From NCBI GenBank assembly GCA_021234155.1, contig JAJEKV010000249.1, forward strand, positions 124,001 through 188,000: a stretch of DNA of 64,000 nucleotides. The letters run 5' to 3'. Positions 45,617 through 57,340 of this stretch are shown piece after piece. This DNA is from Isoetes taiwanensis (taxonomy: Eukaryota > Streptophyta > Lycopodiopsida > Isoetales > Isoetaceae). Below the pieces are notes generated by a model. It was not told the DNA's origin. It was given only the letters and a program-made list of their open reading frames with translations, and searched no databases. The position numbers and the translations under genes were made by a program. How positions within the stretch are numbered: the first letter of the stretch is position 1; the number at the start of each line of letters is the position of its first letter.

Positions 45617-47100
45617 AAGGCAGGATATTTATATTTTTATTGATAATAATAAGTAAGTACATAGGCTCCACAATAGGCCTGATAGGCAGAATTATCACAT
45701 CATCATCTTACTCCAAGATTGAGGTCTAAAGATTACAACCTTCTTTTCCAATGAAAGTACGGCTCGAGATCCCTCTAATAACTGTAACTGTGTCCATCTG
45801 TAGCTCCACCACCGAAAGATGCTAGTAGTCGGAGGTCGTATGGGAGCAATCATCATTCTCAAGCGTTAACTTGGCTTGGGATACCATCATTCTTTGTACT
45901 ATAAGAGAGAACTCGTCTTCCAACTATGCAATACCCCGCAAGCCTACCCCTATAGAGGGTGGTCAAATCGCTCTCCATGTTGCCCTCCATCAACCAACAT
46001 AGGCCACAACTACCTACATGGTGCTCAAGCAATAAGAAAGCTATGGTCTCCGCCCAAAGCTTTCACGTTAGATCCTTCCTTACCGCATTGTCCATTCTTG
46101 TTCTCACCCATAGATCCCAACCCCCTTCTTTGGGAAAGGGAAGGATGACACTAGGAGATTTAGATATGCATTCCGGTGTAAAAGATGACACATGGTGCTG
46201 CCTAAATGCTTCCATCAAACCACCAATGCACAAACACCGCCCACTAGATCTGCTGGCTCAAGGGGAACGTGCCTATTCTTGATCCCAAGAAACACTTCGG
46301 GCCACACCATTATACCCACTTCACGTTCGAAGGCATAACCTTCTTCTTTGTAATGCTGTTTGGCTCATGTAGGCAATACTTAACAAGCAAACCATAAGCC
46401 TTGGCACCAAAGATATCATACAAAACGGTGAAGAGTTGCCTAATATGAACCTGAAACTGCAATGGGTGCAGTCCAACCACAAGGAACATGGCCTTCATGT
46501 TGCATTGAGTGCAACACAAACAGAACAAAGCTTAAACACTCACACAACTGAAGTATAAATATCGATTCTCCAAAACTCAAAGGACAAGCTTACATATTGC
46601 CCACAGGGCCCCAGCTTTGAATCGCAAAGAAAAGAAGAGAGGCGGTTGAGCTTAAGCAGGAGGAGAGGCCCTGAGGGTAAAGCATCTATGAAGCACCGAC
46701 AATACTAGTATTTTGCCTAACTATCCTCAAATCACGTCACAGAGCACAGGGCAAAAATCCTTACCAGTCATGATTTGCTGCTCTTTGGAAAATTTTGATG
46801 CAAAGATGTCAATAAAATAGTCTTTCCATTTCCAAGGCCTCCCATTCCACACACAGCTAGGACTCTTACTCATGACTCTGTCATGAATTCCAGCAATTTC
46901 TCTTTGCTTTTAAGTTTGAAAGAAGAGCCCACAAGAGCAGCAGCTGTGCTGGGTTTAGGGATCTGATTTCCAAGGGTCGAGATTTGATTAGAAATGACTT
47001 TACCACGTTGTACATTTAATACTCCACAATGCAACACAAGTTTGTCATTCATTTGTTTCAATCTGCTAGCAAGGCCATTCAGACCCTTGGCCTCCATCCA
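44038..47100 (-). pseudogene. NB-ARC/LRR (NLR) resistance gene, disrupted
   Basis: Read on the minus strand. The N-terminal helical region is at 47097-46870 (LNGLASRLKQMNDKLVLHCG). The P-loop follows at about 46865-46830 as VLAVCGMGGLGNGKT, with an extra residue inside GMGGLGKT, then LLTSLHQNFPK. A 1.2-kb retro-insertion interrupts it. The gene resumes at 45567 (KAFVEVGMNPPNMVEIQAQI), then kinase-2 (LCLTPDNVWKEKHL, about 45385), RNBS-B-like THSHEVAIGSF, GLPLA (CGGLPLAIITYGTHF, about 45105) and an ARC2-like region to 44461. LRR-like sequence (LPDSFGHLVHIQQLEL) follows at 44271-44038. Frame changes and stops also occur outside the insertion, notably around kinase-2 and before the LRR. NLRs are intracellular immune receptors; this copy is dead. 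Confidence 0.85.
45578..46790 (-). mobile_element. Poly(A)-tailed retro-insertion in the NLR
   Basis: A 1213-bp insert flanked by identical CTCTTTGGAA at 45568-45577 and 46791-46800, ending (minus strand) in AATATCCTGCCTTC plus an A run of about 38 (plus-strand poly-T 45578-45616). These are the hallmarks of target-primed reverse transcription by LINE machinery. The body contains a 72-codon frame (46528-46310, GLHPLQFQVHIRQLFTVLYD) and a WVRTRMDNAVRKDL segment, neither recognised. It is either a 5'-truncated LINE or a processed transcript. Confidence 0.85.
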
Positions 47101-47525
47101 GACCCTTGGCCTCCTATGGTTTTTTCTACACCTGATTTGGGTTGGACTTCAGTGGAAACCTCCCCAACTTTCCACGGAAACCTCCCCAACTTTTCCTATA
47201 AACCTCCTCCATTTTCTTGGAAACCTCCCCACTTTCCATGGAAACCTCCCCAACTTTCTGGGCATGACCTGGGGAGATTTCTAATTAAGAAAACAGGGGA
47301 GGTTTCCACGAAAAGGTGGGGAGGTTTCCATAAAAATAAAAAAGAAGCCCCTCCTTAAATTTGCACGAAGACCAAGATTTGCCCTCCCATGCATCTTGAT
47401 CCTCGTGCGTTCCTCGTGCGTCTTAATGAGGTGGTTGCAAAAATTAATTACTATTTTTTTTTATATAAATATTTTATGGAAACCTCCCCAACTTTCTAAA
47501 GAAACTAGGGGAGGTTTCCACAAGA
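47090..47525. repeat. GGGGAGGTTTCC repeat cluster, both orientations
   Basis: GGAAACCTCCCCAACTTTCC occurs repeatedly on the plus strand (47155-47260, 47478-47495) and its complement GGGGAGGTTTCCACGAAAAG on the same strand at 47295-47330 and 47507-47520. The two orientations can pair into long hairpins. No gene. Confidence 0.8.
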
Positions 47526-47800
47526 TGTCTAAAATTCACTAGAGGCAATTCATTTGTCCAAGGATTTGTTAAGTGGTGATTATTATGTCATACTACTATG
47601 CACATAACCCCATTTTGGACGATTCCCTTTTTATCATCAAGATTTTAGAATTGGCATTTGAAACCAAGCCAACTCTACAAATGTAGGTAGAGAACAACAT
47701 TGAATATAGTTGAAACTATGCCAACTCTACAAATGTTTATGCACAAGCAAATGGGATGACTATTGTAGAATTTCAAATGGTAGTCATTATCTGGCTAACT

Positions 47801-47932
<132 letters not shown>

Positions 47933-47939
47933 GTATATA

Positions 47940-49500
47940 GATAAAGAGATCGATAGCAGTTTGGCTTGATGGACTCTTCTTGTCCATTTGACATAACATG
48001 AATTAAGAGTACAATGTAGCAATAATGTTCTATACACGACGTATCCTTTATGCACAAGCAAGAACTTTTGCAATGTCGCGTGCAACAAGTTTTATGCCTT
48101 CAAATAAGATGTTAGATGAAAGACATATTTTTTTGGTAGAGTAAACAGGCAGTCTGATTGTTTTTCATGCTTCTGCAGAACCGAATAATAGAAGGCCAGT
48201 AATATATGGTGATTTTTTGCAAGGCATGCTTGCAATGCTACTTGGTAGGTATAAACAGTTCTTCGGGTACAATTCAAAATGTAGACTATAGGTTACATTT
48301 GAGCTCCAGTATTTTGGTGGCAGAGGGATATCTATGTATTCCGCATGCTTTCTTCAATGTTTTGTGCATTAGATTTTATTGTTTCTTATAGTGTGAAGCT
48401 GGAACTCTTTACGAATGTATAAAAGCAGGGTTAGTGGAAAAGGTATTGGTTTTAATTTTACATGTACTTATCATAAGAAAATAAATGTGTACACTTAAAC
48501 TTAGGCAGACCAAATAGATCTTTTGCAAATTCCTAAACAATTGACATCTTTAATTCCTCTGATTAAATTTTAGGGACTATTATTCCAGATTATGTCTATC
48601 TATCTTTCTCCATTGGTGGCATCTTGCATAACTGCAACTTGCATCCACTATTAGAATCGACACATGTTGTTCCTGCAGCCTACAATTAGAAGGTTGCATT
48701 CTTAGATGTGGACTATTGAATCCTTGCGATACATATTCCATCATTCTATCTGTTCTGTCTTAGCAAACTAATGAAGCCAAAGTGTTCTGCTTTGACTAGG
48801 GAGTTTTACTGAGGCAAAGACATGATTATTCAAATTTTTTCTACAACGGTTTTGTTGAAGGCCTAATTGAGTGCACCATGCATGCCAATCACTGCATATT
48901 TAGATGCATAGTACCCACCATTAACACTTCCTGTACTGAGAAGAATAATGACTTGCAAAAATTGCGCGAGTGAGAAATGTACGCTGGTTATGACAGCCCA
49001 CTACATGCAAAAAATGTCCAAATAAAGTTAAAAATCATCTCAAGGTCTCTGGAAAAAATAAAGTTGCATGTATCTTCTTCCATGACATTGTGGGGTTCCC
49101 AAAGTAGAGAAGAAGTTTAAGACAACTTGCCCAACAATGTTAAAACCTGCAGTAGCAGGAGCTCATTATAGAAGCATCTTTCGACTAGCAAAAGTTCATC
49201 TCTTTAGCAAAAAAAGACTAAATTTAGAACTGACAATAAGCTCTTCATTATTCAGGAAGTGGAGTAAAAAATTCATAACTAAGTCTTCATAACAAGCTCT
49301 TCCAGCAGTTTTACAAAGTTGAACTTAACCCTTGATATTAGCCTCTAAAATAAAATCATGTTCCATTCGTTTAATTGATAACATGCAACCCTCTTGTCCA
49401 AATGGTAGAGTTCTTCCTGTCAATTGCTTGAAATTAAAATCCTGGATTATACTACTTATTCCTCATAAAAGAATACTTAGTAATTTAAAAGGAACTCAAG
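47940..49500. other. No recognised gene
   Basis: Two short exon-like plus-strand pieces are visible (about 48178-48244 with RRPVIYGDFLQGMLAMLLG before GTAGGT, and about 48392-48440 with CEAGTLYECIKAGLVEK before GTATTGG), not assigned to a family. The rest is featureless. Confidence 0.3.
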
Positions 49501-49550
49501 AGCATGCACTTCAATTTTACAATGTCAGAAGAAAGAAACATTCAACTTAC

Positions 49551-49810
49551 AGCCCATTATCCAAGATGCAAATACTCCCCATTTATCTCCTCCTAGCTTG
49601 TAGCTCCAAAAATAAAGACCTCCAGATGTTGGATAGGCACAAGAAATCTCAGCCATGGAGAGAGCAACAAACAAAGTAGAAGACCCCGCAACAAGCCATT
49701 CATATAGCATGGAAACTGGACCTCCACATGTTATTCTAGTGTTATAAAGTCTTGTAATGCCTATAATAACAGATACTACTGCAAAAGACAATGCGAAATT
49801 TAATAGGGCT
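49551..49810 (-). pseudogene. Amino-acid permease (APC, BAT1/GABA permease-like) single exon
   Basis: A minus-strand exon with acceptor TTTTTGCAG (before 49810) and donor GCTGTAAGTT (after 49551). It encodes transmembrane segments 1-2 of a plant bidirectional amino-acid transporter: GITRLYNTRITCGGPVSM, LVAGSSTLFVALSMAEI and CAYPTSGGLYFWSYKLGG, then WGVFASWIMG. Residues fit the family (SMAEICSAYPTSGGLYFW). No preceding or following exon was found within several kilobases on either side, so it is probably a stranded fragment. Confidence 0.7.
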
Positions 49811-49829
49811 CTGCAAAAATGAGCATTGA

Positions 49830-51470
49830 TAATAATATGAGAAACAATAGAACATAAGAGAGCCAACAAAATATATGGTAAGGATGAAGCTAGTGATAAA
49901 AGATAGTAAATTTTGAAGGATGGAAGCAATGGATTTTTGGGTTATTACTACCTTATTCTCATACATTACATAAAAACTAGAAATTCTTAAGACTATAGCT
50001 AGAGAGTTGGTTGAATTCGCATACAAAAGAGAACGTATGAGCTAATCAAGCTCTGCAAGACGTTTTTCACCTAAACCCAGACACTCATAACCCATATTCG
50101 GCAGTCCAGGGGACATGCTTTAAGTATCAACTAAATGCAAGCACAGGGCACGGCAGCATTGCATGCAAGGATTCCAGCAGACTGTATGGAGCGGGGCAAA
50201 AGCAAGGCAAACACTACACTCCAAATGCATAAATCCATTGCCTAGCACTTTGTAATTCAAGAAATACCTTCTCTCCTTCTTGGCCTTCACCCAAGCTGGT
50301 TCTTGATCGAAAAGTTGGCATCGAATTTAGTTAGGACAAGATATTGGCATAAAAAATCCAAAACAAAAACATGACACTGCCAATTACCTCTGGAACAAGT
50401 TGGCCAAGAGTGGATCGACTCAGATTTCCAATAGCCTTCTAAAGCTCAAAAAATATTCAGAATATTTGATCAGGTTCTTGATCAGTGCCTTCTCAGTCCC
50501 GGCCATTGCAGAATATTTAGAAAGCTCAGATTTCCAATAGCCTTACTTTGGGTGGTTTTGCTTTATGCCTATGGTGGATTGACTGTCGTACCTCAAATCG
50601 CCAAGAAGAAGCTTCAGAATAGACGCTTCAGAAGAAGAATCGGTGCTTCAGAGTTATGAAAAAAGCAATATGGAATGCAAATAGTAAAGGGCCTACGAAA
50701 AAGAAGGGATTAAATCTGGCCATCAACATTAAATATTGAAAACCATGCTCCTATTTGAGAAATGTTTGATAAATATGAATTGTCATGGCAGAATAAGCAG
50801 GTAGTTATATAATGTACATGCAATATGGAAGAGGCAATATGTATATGATTGCTATGCTTATCGTATACATATTATCTAGATTACCTCCTTCAGAGATGAA
50901 TTCAAATATGATATGAACCATATATATAGACTCTCTAAAATGATTAAATTGTTAGCATAGATGCTTTCATGCCAGGTTGTAATGATATGATTGCTTACAA
51001 ATATATCCATATGTTGGAGATTCCCTAAGTTTAACAATGGCAATATGCCCTTTGATTGTGAGTGCATCCTTGAAAGGCCTTCAAAATTCTCATTTGACGC
51101 TTCGAGACCATGTTTTTCATGTAAGAAGATATTAAAATAGAAAAAAAATCATTTTCTCTCTATGTATTCAAATGTATTATTTAATTAGAGCTTGTTCAAC
51201 ATAATCTATCTATTGTTTAAATTTGGATTTTTCGGTCTGGAGATAAAAAAAATTAATTTTTTTCTTGGCTCATTTCCCTAAGGCTTTGGTGATTTTCCCC
51301 ACCCGGAAAAAAATCCGAATTCCAAAAATCGTGAAATTTCTTTTTATTACAATTTTGCGTTTTGTCCGCTAAAGGCTGGCCAGATTAGAGGTTTTCTGGA
51401 TATGGAGGCATGGATTCCTCGAATTAGGATGATGTGGGTCGTAATCTGCACGAGACCCGCGTGGAGATAA
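49830..51470. other. No recognised gene
   Basis: A short direct repeat (CTCAGATTTCCAATAGCCTT at about 50428 and 50526) is the only structure seen. Confidence 0.3.
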
Positions 51471-51640
51471 GATAAGATAAGATAAGATAAGATAAGGTAA
51501 GATAAATTTTTATGTCCACGGGAACCCAACGGGTTATGGGACGGCACATGCAAGGGCAACAGCCCATCTAAAACCTGGGGACTAGGCCCCATCACCAAAC
51601 ACTAACCAAATATTAAAAGGCTACCAAGAATAAGATAAGA
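51471..51640 (-). repeat. LINE 3' end with stem-loop and (TTATC)n tail
   Basis: Minus strand: GTCCCATAACCCGTTGGGTT, CCCGTGGACATAAAAATTTA, then TCTTACCTTATCTTATC repeats at the plus-strand left edge (51471-51503). The body right of it is only ~100 bp; a similar AAGATAAGATAA at about 51632 may be the target duplication. A severely 5'-truncated copy. Confidence 0.7.
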
Positions 51641-52222
51641 TAATGCTAATGCTAGTAGTAAATTTATGCTTCTAAAATTATCTAGACATCTGATATGATT
51701 TACTTTCTGTTATCAGCAGTACCATAGCCTCATAGACGCCATCCTCCAGCCTAAGGCAGCCGGACTAATCAAGACTTAGGGGCTCGGACTAATCAAGACT
51801 TAGGGGCTTCAGCACTGCTTAGGCATTTTTGGGCTCCTTGCCACAGATGATATCAAGGTTTTCCAGACTTTAAATGAGCAGAGCAGAGCGAAGACGCCAG
51901 GTAGGGGTTTTATTGGAAAAGAAGGCAATCGGAAGCCTCTCGATGCTGCAGGAAACAAGGTTCTATACTCCAAGTATGCTGGCAATGATTTTCTTGAATC
52001 TAGGGTCGGCAATGCCTCTTGCCATCAAGTCTTATAGGTGAATTTCATCTCTGATTTCTGTTTCCAGTAGGGGCTCATCAATCAGATCTAGACTTGTTTG
52101 GTTCTAGCATAAATCTCTCTGCAACAACCCCTTCTTCAGCATCAATCATCTGCGACCAATCCTGCTATCCCAATTTCCTCTGCACTCCTGCATCTAACAT
52201 CTGCATCTAACCTCTGCACACC

Positions 52223-52702
52223 ATGAGCCACGGGACACCCAATAACCAGCGCTTTGGAGTGCGAATGGCCAGGACGAAACCATCGCCAATAGTGCAGCCC
52301 TTGCTCCCACAGCCTCCGCCACGTTCTCCCAGCTCCCGATCTCGGACCCATCTTCATGGCCTGACACCAACTGCTCCAATCAGTTTGCCTTCCTCTCTAT
52401 TTGGGCCCCAGCAGCCTCTTAGGATTGGGTTCAACAACACCCTCGCTTTCCAAGCTCACTGTTTCCCGCCTCCACTCCGGAATCATCTATATGCCATTTA
52501 TTCTGAGGGAGGCAATGTGGCCACATCTCTCACTATTTACGTTGGCGTTGGACCGCGATTCTGCGATTCTTTGAAGGACTTCGTGCCACATTCAGCATAT
52601 CAGGGTGGTGAGAATGCAGATGTTTTATATGCTTCCGTACGGACATCTGACCCTGAGACCGCATCCCTCGTGAAGGGTATCGCTGAAATCTCTACAAATT
52701 GA
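52223..52702 (+). CDS. LINE ORF1 N-terminal part
   Basis: A 159-codon frame in GC-richer DNA, starting MSHGTPNNQRFGVRMARTKP after CACC, with proline-rich sequence (QPLLPQPPPRSPSSRSRT) and then a globular part (GNVATSLTIYVGVGPRF). A stop follows; after it a ~40-bp tandem duplication (GTGTTGATGCAGAGATTCAG, 52713 and 52752) and a frame change separate it from the RRM part. Confidence 0.55.
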   Translation: MSHGTPNNQRFGVRMARTKPSPIVQPLLPQPPPRSPSSRSRTHLHGLTPTAPISLPSSLFGPQQPLRIGFNNTLAFQAHCFPPPLRNHLYAIYSEGGNVATSLTIYVGVGPRFCDSLKDFVPHSAYQGGENADVLYASVRTSDPETASLVKGIAEISTN

Positions 52703-52825
52703 GGCAACACAGTGTGTTGATGCAGAGATTCAGACTGAGGCCACACATTGTGTTGATGCAGAGATTCAGATTGAGGCCGGATTAATTGTGTTGATCACGA
52801 GGGACTTCGAGTCTCGCGGTCCGAC

Positions 52826-53299
52826 TTGCCACCATACAGGGTTCCTGCTAGCTCCCAGGCGTCTTCATCACAGGTTGCCTCTATGATTGATACACCGATC
52901 CTTAATTTGCGGATTATAGGGGTTATAGAGACGGATGCAGAAGGACAGACAGATTTGGAGGTAGCAAGGAAATTTTTTACGGAGACAACGCACATTCCTG
53001 CTACTGGAATTGTGAGTGCTACTCGGGTGGGAGCAACGCGTCCTAATCGGCCTCGTCATCTTCTCGTTCGCTTCCAAGATGCGTTGAGTCGGCTCCATAT
53101 TCTTCAGCATGGCAACCACCTAAAGGGGACTGCATTCTCAGTACAAGAGGATCTTTCTCCAATACAGTTGTGCAAGCGCAGGGACGAACTCTGTAGAGTA
53201 AGGGAAGCGCGCCAGCATAAGAAATGGGCAGTTTATCGAGGAGGAGCAGCGATTATTCTAGACCATTGGCCTTCCAACCCGTGGATAGGTTATGTCTAG
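52826..53299 (+). CDS. LINE ORF1 RRM/C-terminal domain (L1-ORF1p type)
   Basis: Follows the layout of L1 ORF1p (Transposase_22): an RRM with ILNLRIIGVIETDAEGQTDL and RPRHLLVRFQDALSRLHIL, then the C-terminal domain motif GTAFSVQEDLSPIQLCKRRD and ELCRVREARQHKKWAVYRGG ending AAIILD. L1 ORF1p binds LINE RNA as a nucleic-acid chaperone. The animal-style architecture is notable because most plant L1 ORF1 proteins carry DUF4283 plus CCHC knuckles. Confidence 0.75.
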   Translation: MPPYRVPASSQASSSQVASMIDTPILNLRIIGVIETDAEGQTDLEVARKFFTETTHIPATGIVSATRVGATRPNRPRHLLVRFQDALSRLHILQHGNHLKGTAFSVQEDLSPIQLCKRRDELCRVREARQHKKWAVYRGGAAIILDHWPSNPWIGYV

Positions 53300-53559
53300 A
53301 ATATCTCAATAGCACTAATATCCTTAGCATCCATGAGCATGTTCATCCTGTTTGGGCTTTTTGTCCTCATGTTTTCTTTGGGCCTTGGCCCTTTGTTTTC
53401 TTTGTGGCTTTGTCCTTGGGTTTTGTTTGGGCTTTTGCCTTCTTTGCTCCGGCTGTGTGGGCTTCTGCCCTCTTTTCTTGTATGGATCCCATAACCCTGT
53501 GGGTTTTCGCGGACGATAAAAATCTATCTTTATCTTTATCATAAATTTGTGCATCCTTT

Positions 53560-55140
53560 ATTGATTCATGAAAATAAGTGTCATCAGTCTGATATTGTTT
53601 GTGCTAATGGCCTATTTATTGAGATGTGTATTCCTACCCCCTTCTATTTGCATTTCGCAAACCATTTTTGCAATATTTCTTTCTTCATTTGCAATAAATG
53701 GTTGTAGGTCTATTTCCTTTAATCATAGAACTTGCTCTTGCTTCATTTGATTTGGAGTATGATTGGACATGATGACTCATTCAATTTGTCTACTTGCTTT
53801 GCCTCCAGTTTATAAAAAAGTAAGGTTATTTTCATTGTCTTTCCAGCAGATTTTATAATCCTTTCAGCACTTTGAATATTCATGTGGTTTCATAGAATTC
53901 GAAAAGTTTCTCTCGCTCTTTGGGGGCCCGCGGGGACGGAGTTGGTGCTCTCGCATTCGTAGCATAAATAGTTAGAGCAAATAAATGATTTGGAATTCAA
54001 GTTATTTCACGGAATGACCCAGACGACATGCATCTAGATGAGAGGTCCCGCTTTGTAACATGATTGCTATGCTGTTGGCAATGAGGATGACAGTATGCAC
54101 ACGTAAGCAAGAGTCAAAGAACAAGAATTCGCAGAAATCTCGCTCTTACCTTCAGTTATGTACATTATGCGTTTGTCTTAATGCCTGACATTAGCAATCT
54201 CATACGTGACAGGGGCTTGAGTACTTGGAACACATTTCTAATAGATAAACAGAGTTTATTGCTCTTCTTCAGAAGATCCTATTTCTTTCGTTTCATGTAT
54301 ATTTCGACCTGATAAAAGAGTCAGACAAATATGCCTACAATACAATGTATTTAAAGTGTCCTTCATTCCGATTGTTTACATGTTAATGACCTCGAGAAAG
54401 AATTAGTATATGTCAAGGGATTTGCCTTTTGTTTCTTTATAATTCCACAAATGGACCAAGTTGATTATCATCTTAGCATGGATCTACACAAATGAGCCAA
54501 CTATAATTGCAAGCCCAGCAACAACCTAAAATAGATGTAATGGGTTACAAGATTGTTAACATGCTATTTTGAGAAGTGATATTGGGTCATTCGTCCCATT
54601 TCATCTCACTTTAAACTTATTAATGGTATTTAATCCACCACACCACAATGATTCAATTCAGTATCATCTAGAATAGAAAGAGATCTATAAACTTTAAAAA
54701 GAAAGATTAGCATAGTTTGTTTTTTGTATGACTACACTATTCTTGCCACCCTTACCACCCACGAACACATTCAAGCAGTCTATTGCAAGTGTACAGCATA
54801 AAACAATTAATATACGGAGGATCATGCTGGCATGGAGTGGACCTTTGAAAAGTATTTACTTCCATACTATAGAAGAATGACCACAAGAATCTTGAGTACT
54901 CATATTATCCAAAAGAAATCAATATTGAAGCAAATGATATAAAACCATAATTCAATTAAATTGGGATTACGTCTTAATTTTGGGACAAATTTCATATTGT
55001 ATGTTTTTAATAGCATATTCAAATTCACACAAACCACCTCAAAAGTATGAAAACGTAATCTCATATTATTTACAAAATAGTCAACATTTCACAATATAGC
55101 ACTATATTATAAAAACGTGATGAAGAAAATTTACATAATT
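53560..55140. other. No recognised gene
   Basis: A+T-rich sequence with only short unsupported frames and no clear repeats. Confidence 0.35.
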
Positions 55141-55142
55141 AT

Positions 55143-56900
55143 TCACTTTTCTTCAAGCACCCCCAATGATATCATAGCCTTCTTCCTAACATCTTGAGGT
55201 ATTGTAATTCTCACATTTCCACCTAGAACAGTTTTTGGAGTCCATGAATATAATACACTTTCAAAGTCTAGCCAAAGATTAGGATCACTCGGATTTCTCC
55301 TCAATTTCTTTGTCCAACAATCTAAGTACCTTTCTTTATCCGATACATTGGTCAACTGATGCACTGGACACCACCATTCTACCCGCACATGGTTGAAGTT
55401 AATATTGCCTTCCAGAGATGGTGTACCCCAACCACACTGGATAGGTGTCTAAATCTGCTGGCTTTACTACCACAAATTGGTGGCACTCCAAGTTAGTGGA
55501 AGGTTCATAAGCTTCCAAGCCTAGAAACTTTGGCCTATTGTTCTTAGGACCAACGTAGTGTTCGTCAGAAGGAGGAGGAGTATAATGCTTACGAATGCTA
55601 CTAACAGTGTCATCGACATCCTCAGCACCTGCTAAGGTCTTCCACCTAGTGTCACAATAATGCAATAGCATGTGTCATGTTCACTTTCAAAGGATTTTGT
55701 TTATTCTCGTGAGCGTAATAAGTTAATCTTCATATTCGTTATGTATTTGCCATATTTTGCTCCAACTTTTCTAAATTAAAAATGGAAATAGAGCCACATG
55801 TTGGAACATTATAGTTTCAAAATATTGAATCTCACTTTTCTTGAATATGTGATACTTCGTGAGTTCCATCTCATCCAATTTTATGCAAACTTCAATCTCA
55901 CCATTGGTTACTTCAACTGTTAAGTCATAATATTTGACAATAAATTGTAAGAGACCAACTAGGCCAAGCCAAAGATTATTGTGTTCATTCATCCCAACTA
56001 TATCACAACAATCTTTATCATTCTTATCCTTTATTGCTATGGCAGCCTGCAGGCCCGGCACATTCAACGTGGTGCATGTCTCCTAATATGGCATACACCA
56101 TCTTTGTTCTAGTAACCCTTGTATTCTCAACAATTTATGGACGTGGAGCAAATCTTTTTTGTGCCCATTCTTTTCAATGCTTTGTGGAACAGAGAACGGT
56201 AACCAAGCCTACTAATGCCTACATCGTCACAAACAGTCTGCACATCTGCCGCTTCTAACTTCTTGTATATCTCTCCTAGTACCATTTCTAATACCATCTT
56301 CTGTAGAGAAGAGTTGTAAAGCTGACGAATCATGTCCACTATCTCCTTGTTTGTTGCTAGGTTCGTCACTACGTAACCAAGATTGCTTCTAGTTTTGCCA
56401 CATCTTTATTGGCCTTTGCTAGTGTTGTAAACACACCTTATGGCCGTGACCCTGCATCCGAATGCACCTGATCCAAACTTCAGTTCCTCTATCGGTCGAA
56501 AGTTCTTCTTCCTCTCTCACAAGTCTTCTTCAAATTCCTTAACTTACACTGAAGCCCAAAGTTTGCTTTTTCGAGCTCTTTGATCTTTTTCTACAGCTGC
56601 CCTATTACCAATTTGGACTTGTCCACTTTGTATCTCTGAGAGTTTTCGCTCTCGAGGCTATCACTCCTTTCCTTCATCAGTGCAATAATGAAGCGAGAGA
56701 AAAAAGAGTTGTTGGTTTAAGTTATAACTCTCTTGTGACAATTGGAAACAACTTCTCTCAAGAAACTGTATTCGATTCCGAATGCCTTCATCGTTTCTTA
56801 ATCTCTCACAATATCCAAGAAGGCCAGAGTTACCGTGACTACAAAATCGGACTAAACTTGAGACGTCCCAAAATGATGGTTTCTTACCGCTCAACGGATC
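55143..56900 (-). other. Unidentified minus-strand ORF cluster
   Basis: Consecutive minus-strand frames read as one broken protein. 56894-56661 (SSLVRFCSHGNSGLLGYCER) leads into a coiled-coil-like stretch (about 56600-56500, KIKELEKANFGLQ). Then 56369-56127 (TNLATNKEIVDMIRQLYNSS, DVGISRLGYRSLFHKALKRM), 56067-55771 (LVGLLQFIVKYYDLTVEVTN), 55671-55399 (HYTPPPSDEHYVGPKNNRPK) and 55388-55143 (VEWWCPVHQLTNVSDKERYL, GNVRITIPQDVRKKAMISLG). Codon-like throughout but with several shifts and stops. I do not recognise it. The ISRLGYRSLFHKAL motif and C-terminal layout suggest a DNA-transposon or multi-copy element protein, but a decayed host gene is possible. Confidence 0.4.
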
Positions 56901-57158
56901 AATGGATATAAACTGCCATCCGCCCAGATGTCGACACTTTTTGAGCTTGCAAGATACAACATGTCGAGGTCTATTAGACCTCGCTTTTTGCGATTGAAGA
57001 CTGGAGCATATTCACGAGTCAGTTGGATTCTTATCTACACATCATTTGGAGCTTCCATACTGCATGGATCACACGACGCGAAATTAAGGTGTACAGTTTG
57101 TATGCCTTATACCAATTCACGTCGTATGAGCCGACTGTCTGTATAAATCCTATTTTTT

Positions 57159-57340
57159 GGGTTGCCCCTAAGGGGGCAAGCCCTTGTTGATGTGGGTTTT
57201 TGATATATTCTAGGCATATACTGGAATATACCTAAGATATGCCGGTAACTGCTTCAAACTTATTGCTTTCTGTAAACTGGCGGTCACTTATGTTTTGGAT
57301 CGCGGATGTTGAAACCGACTAACTAGCCAGCGATCATGTA
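57159..57340 (+). repeat. Hairpin element end, type E2 (copy 3)
   Basis: GGGTTGCCCCTAAGGGGG then CAAGCCC, followed by TTGTTGATGTGGG and the second hairpin at about 57205-57240 (ATATTCTAGGCATAT against ATATACCTAAGATAT). Homology to copy 1 continues through GGATCGCGGATGTT (57296), matching GGATCAAGGATGTT. Confidence 0.75.

Larger units (their letters stand above)
52222..53545 (+). mobile_element. ORF1-only LINE-like element (non-autonomous)
   Basis: Contains two plus-strand ORF1 pieces (below), a T/G-rich 3' UTR (53300-53480), the shared 3' stem-loop (CCCATAACCCTGTGGGT, about 53490) and a tail of CTATCTTTATCTTTATC (53523-53541). No endonuclease or RT follows ORF1 before the tail. It therefore looks like an element consisting of ORF1 plus 3' end only, comparable in design to mammalian HAL1. 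Confidence 0.7.
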
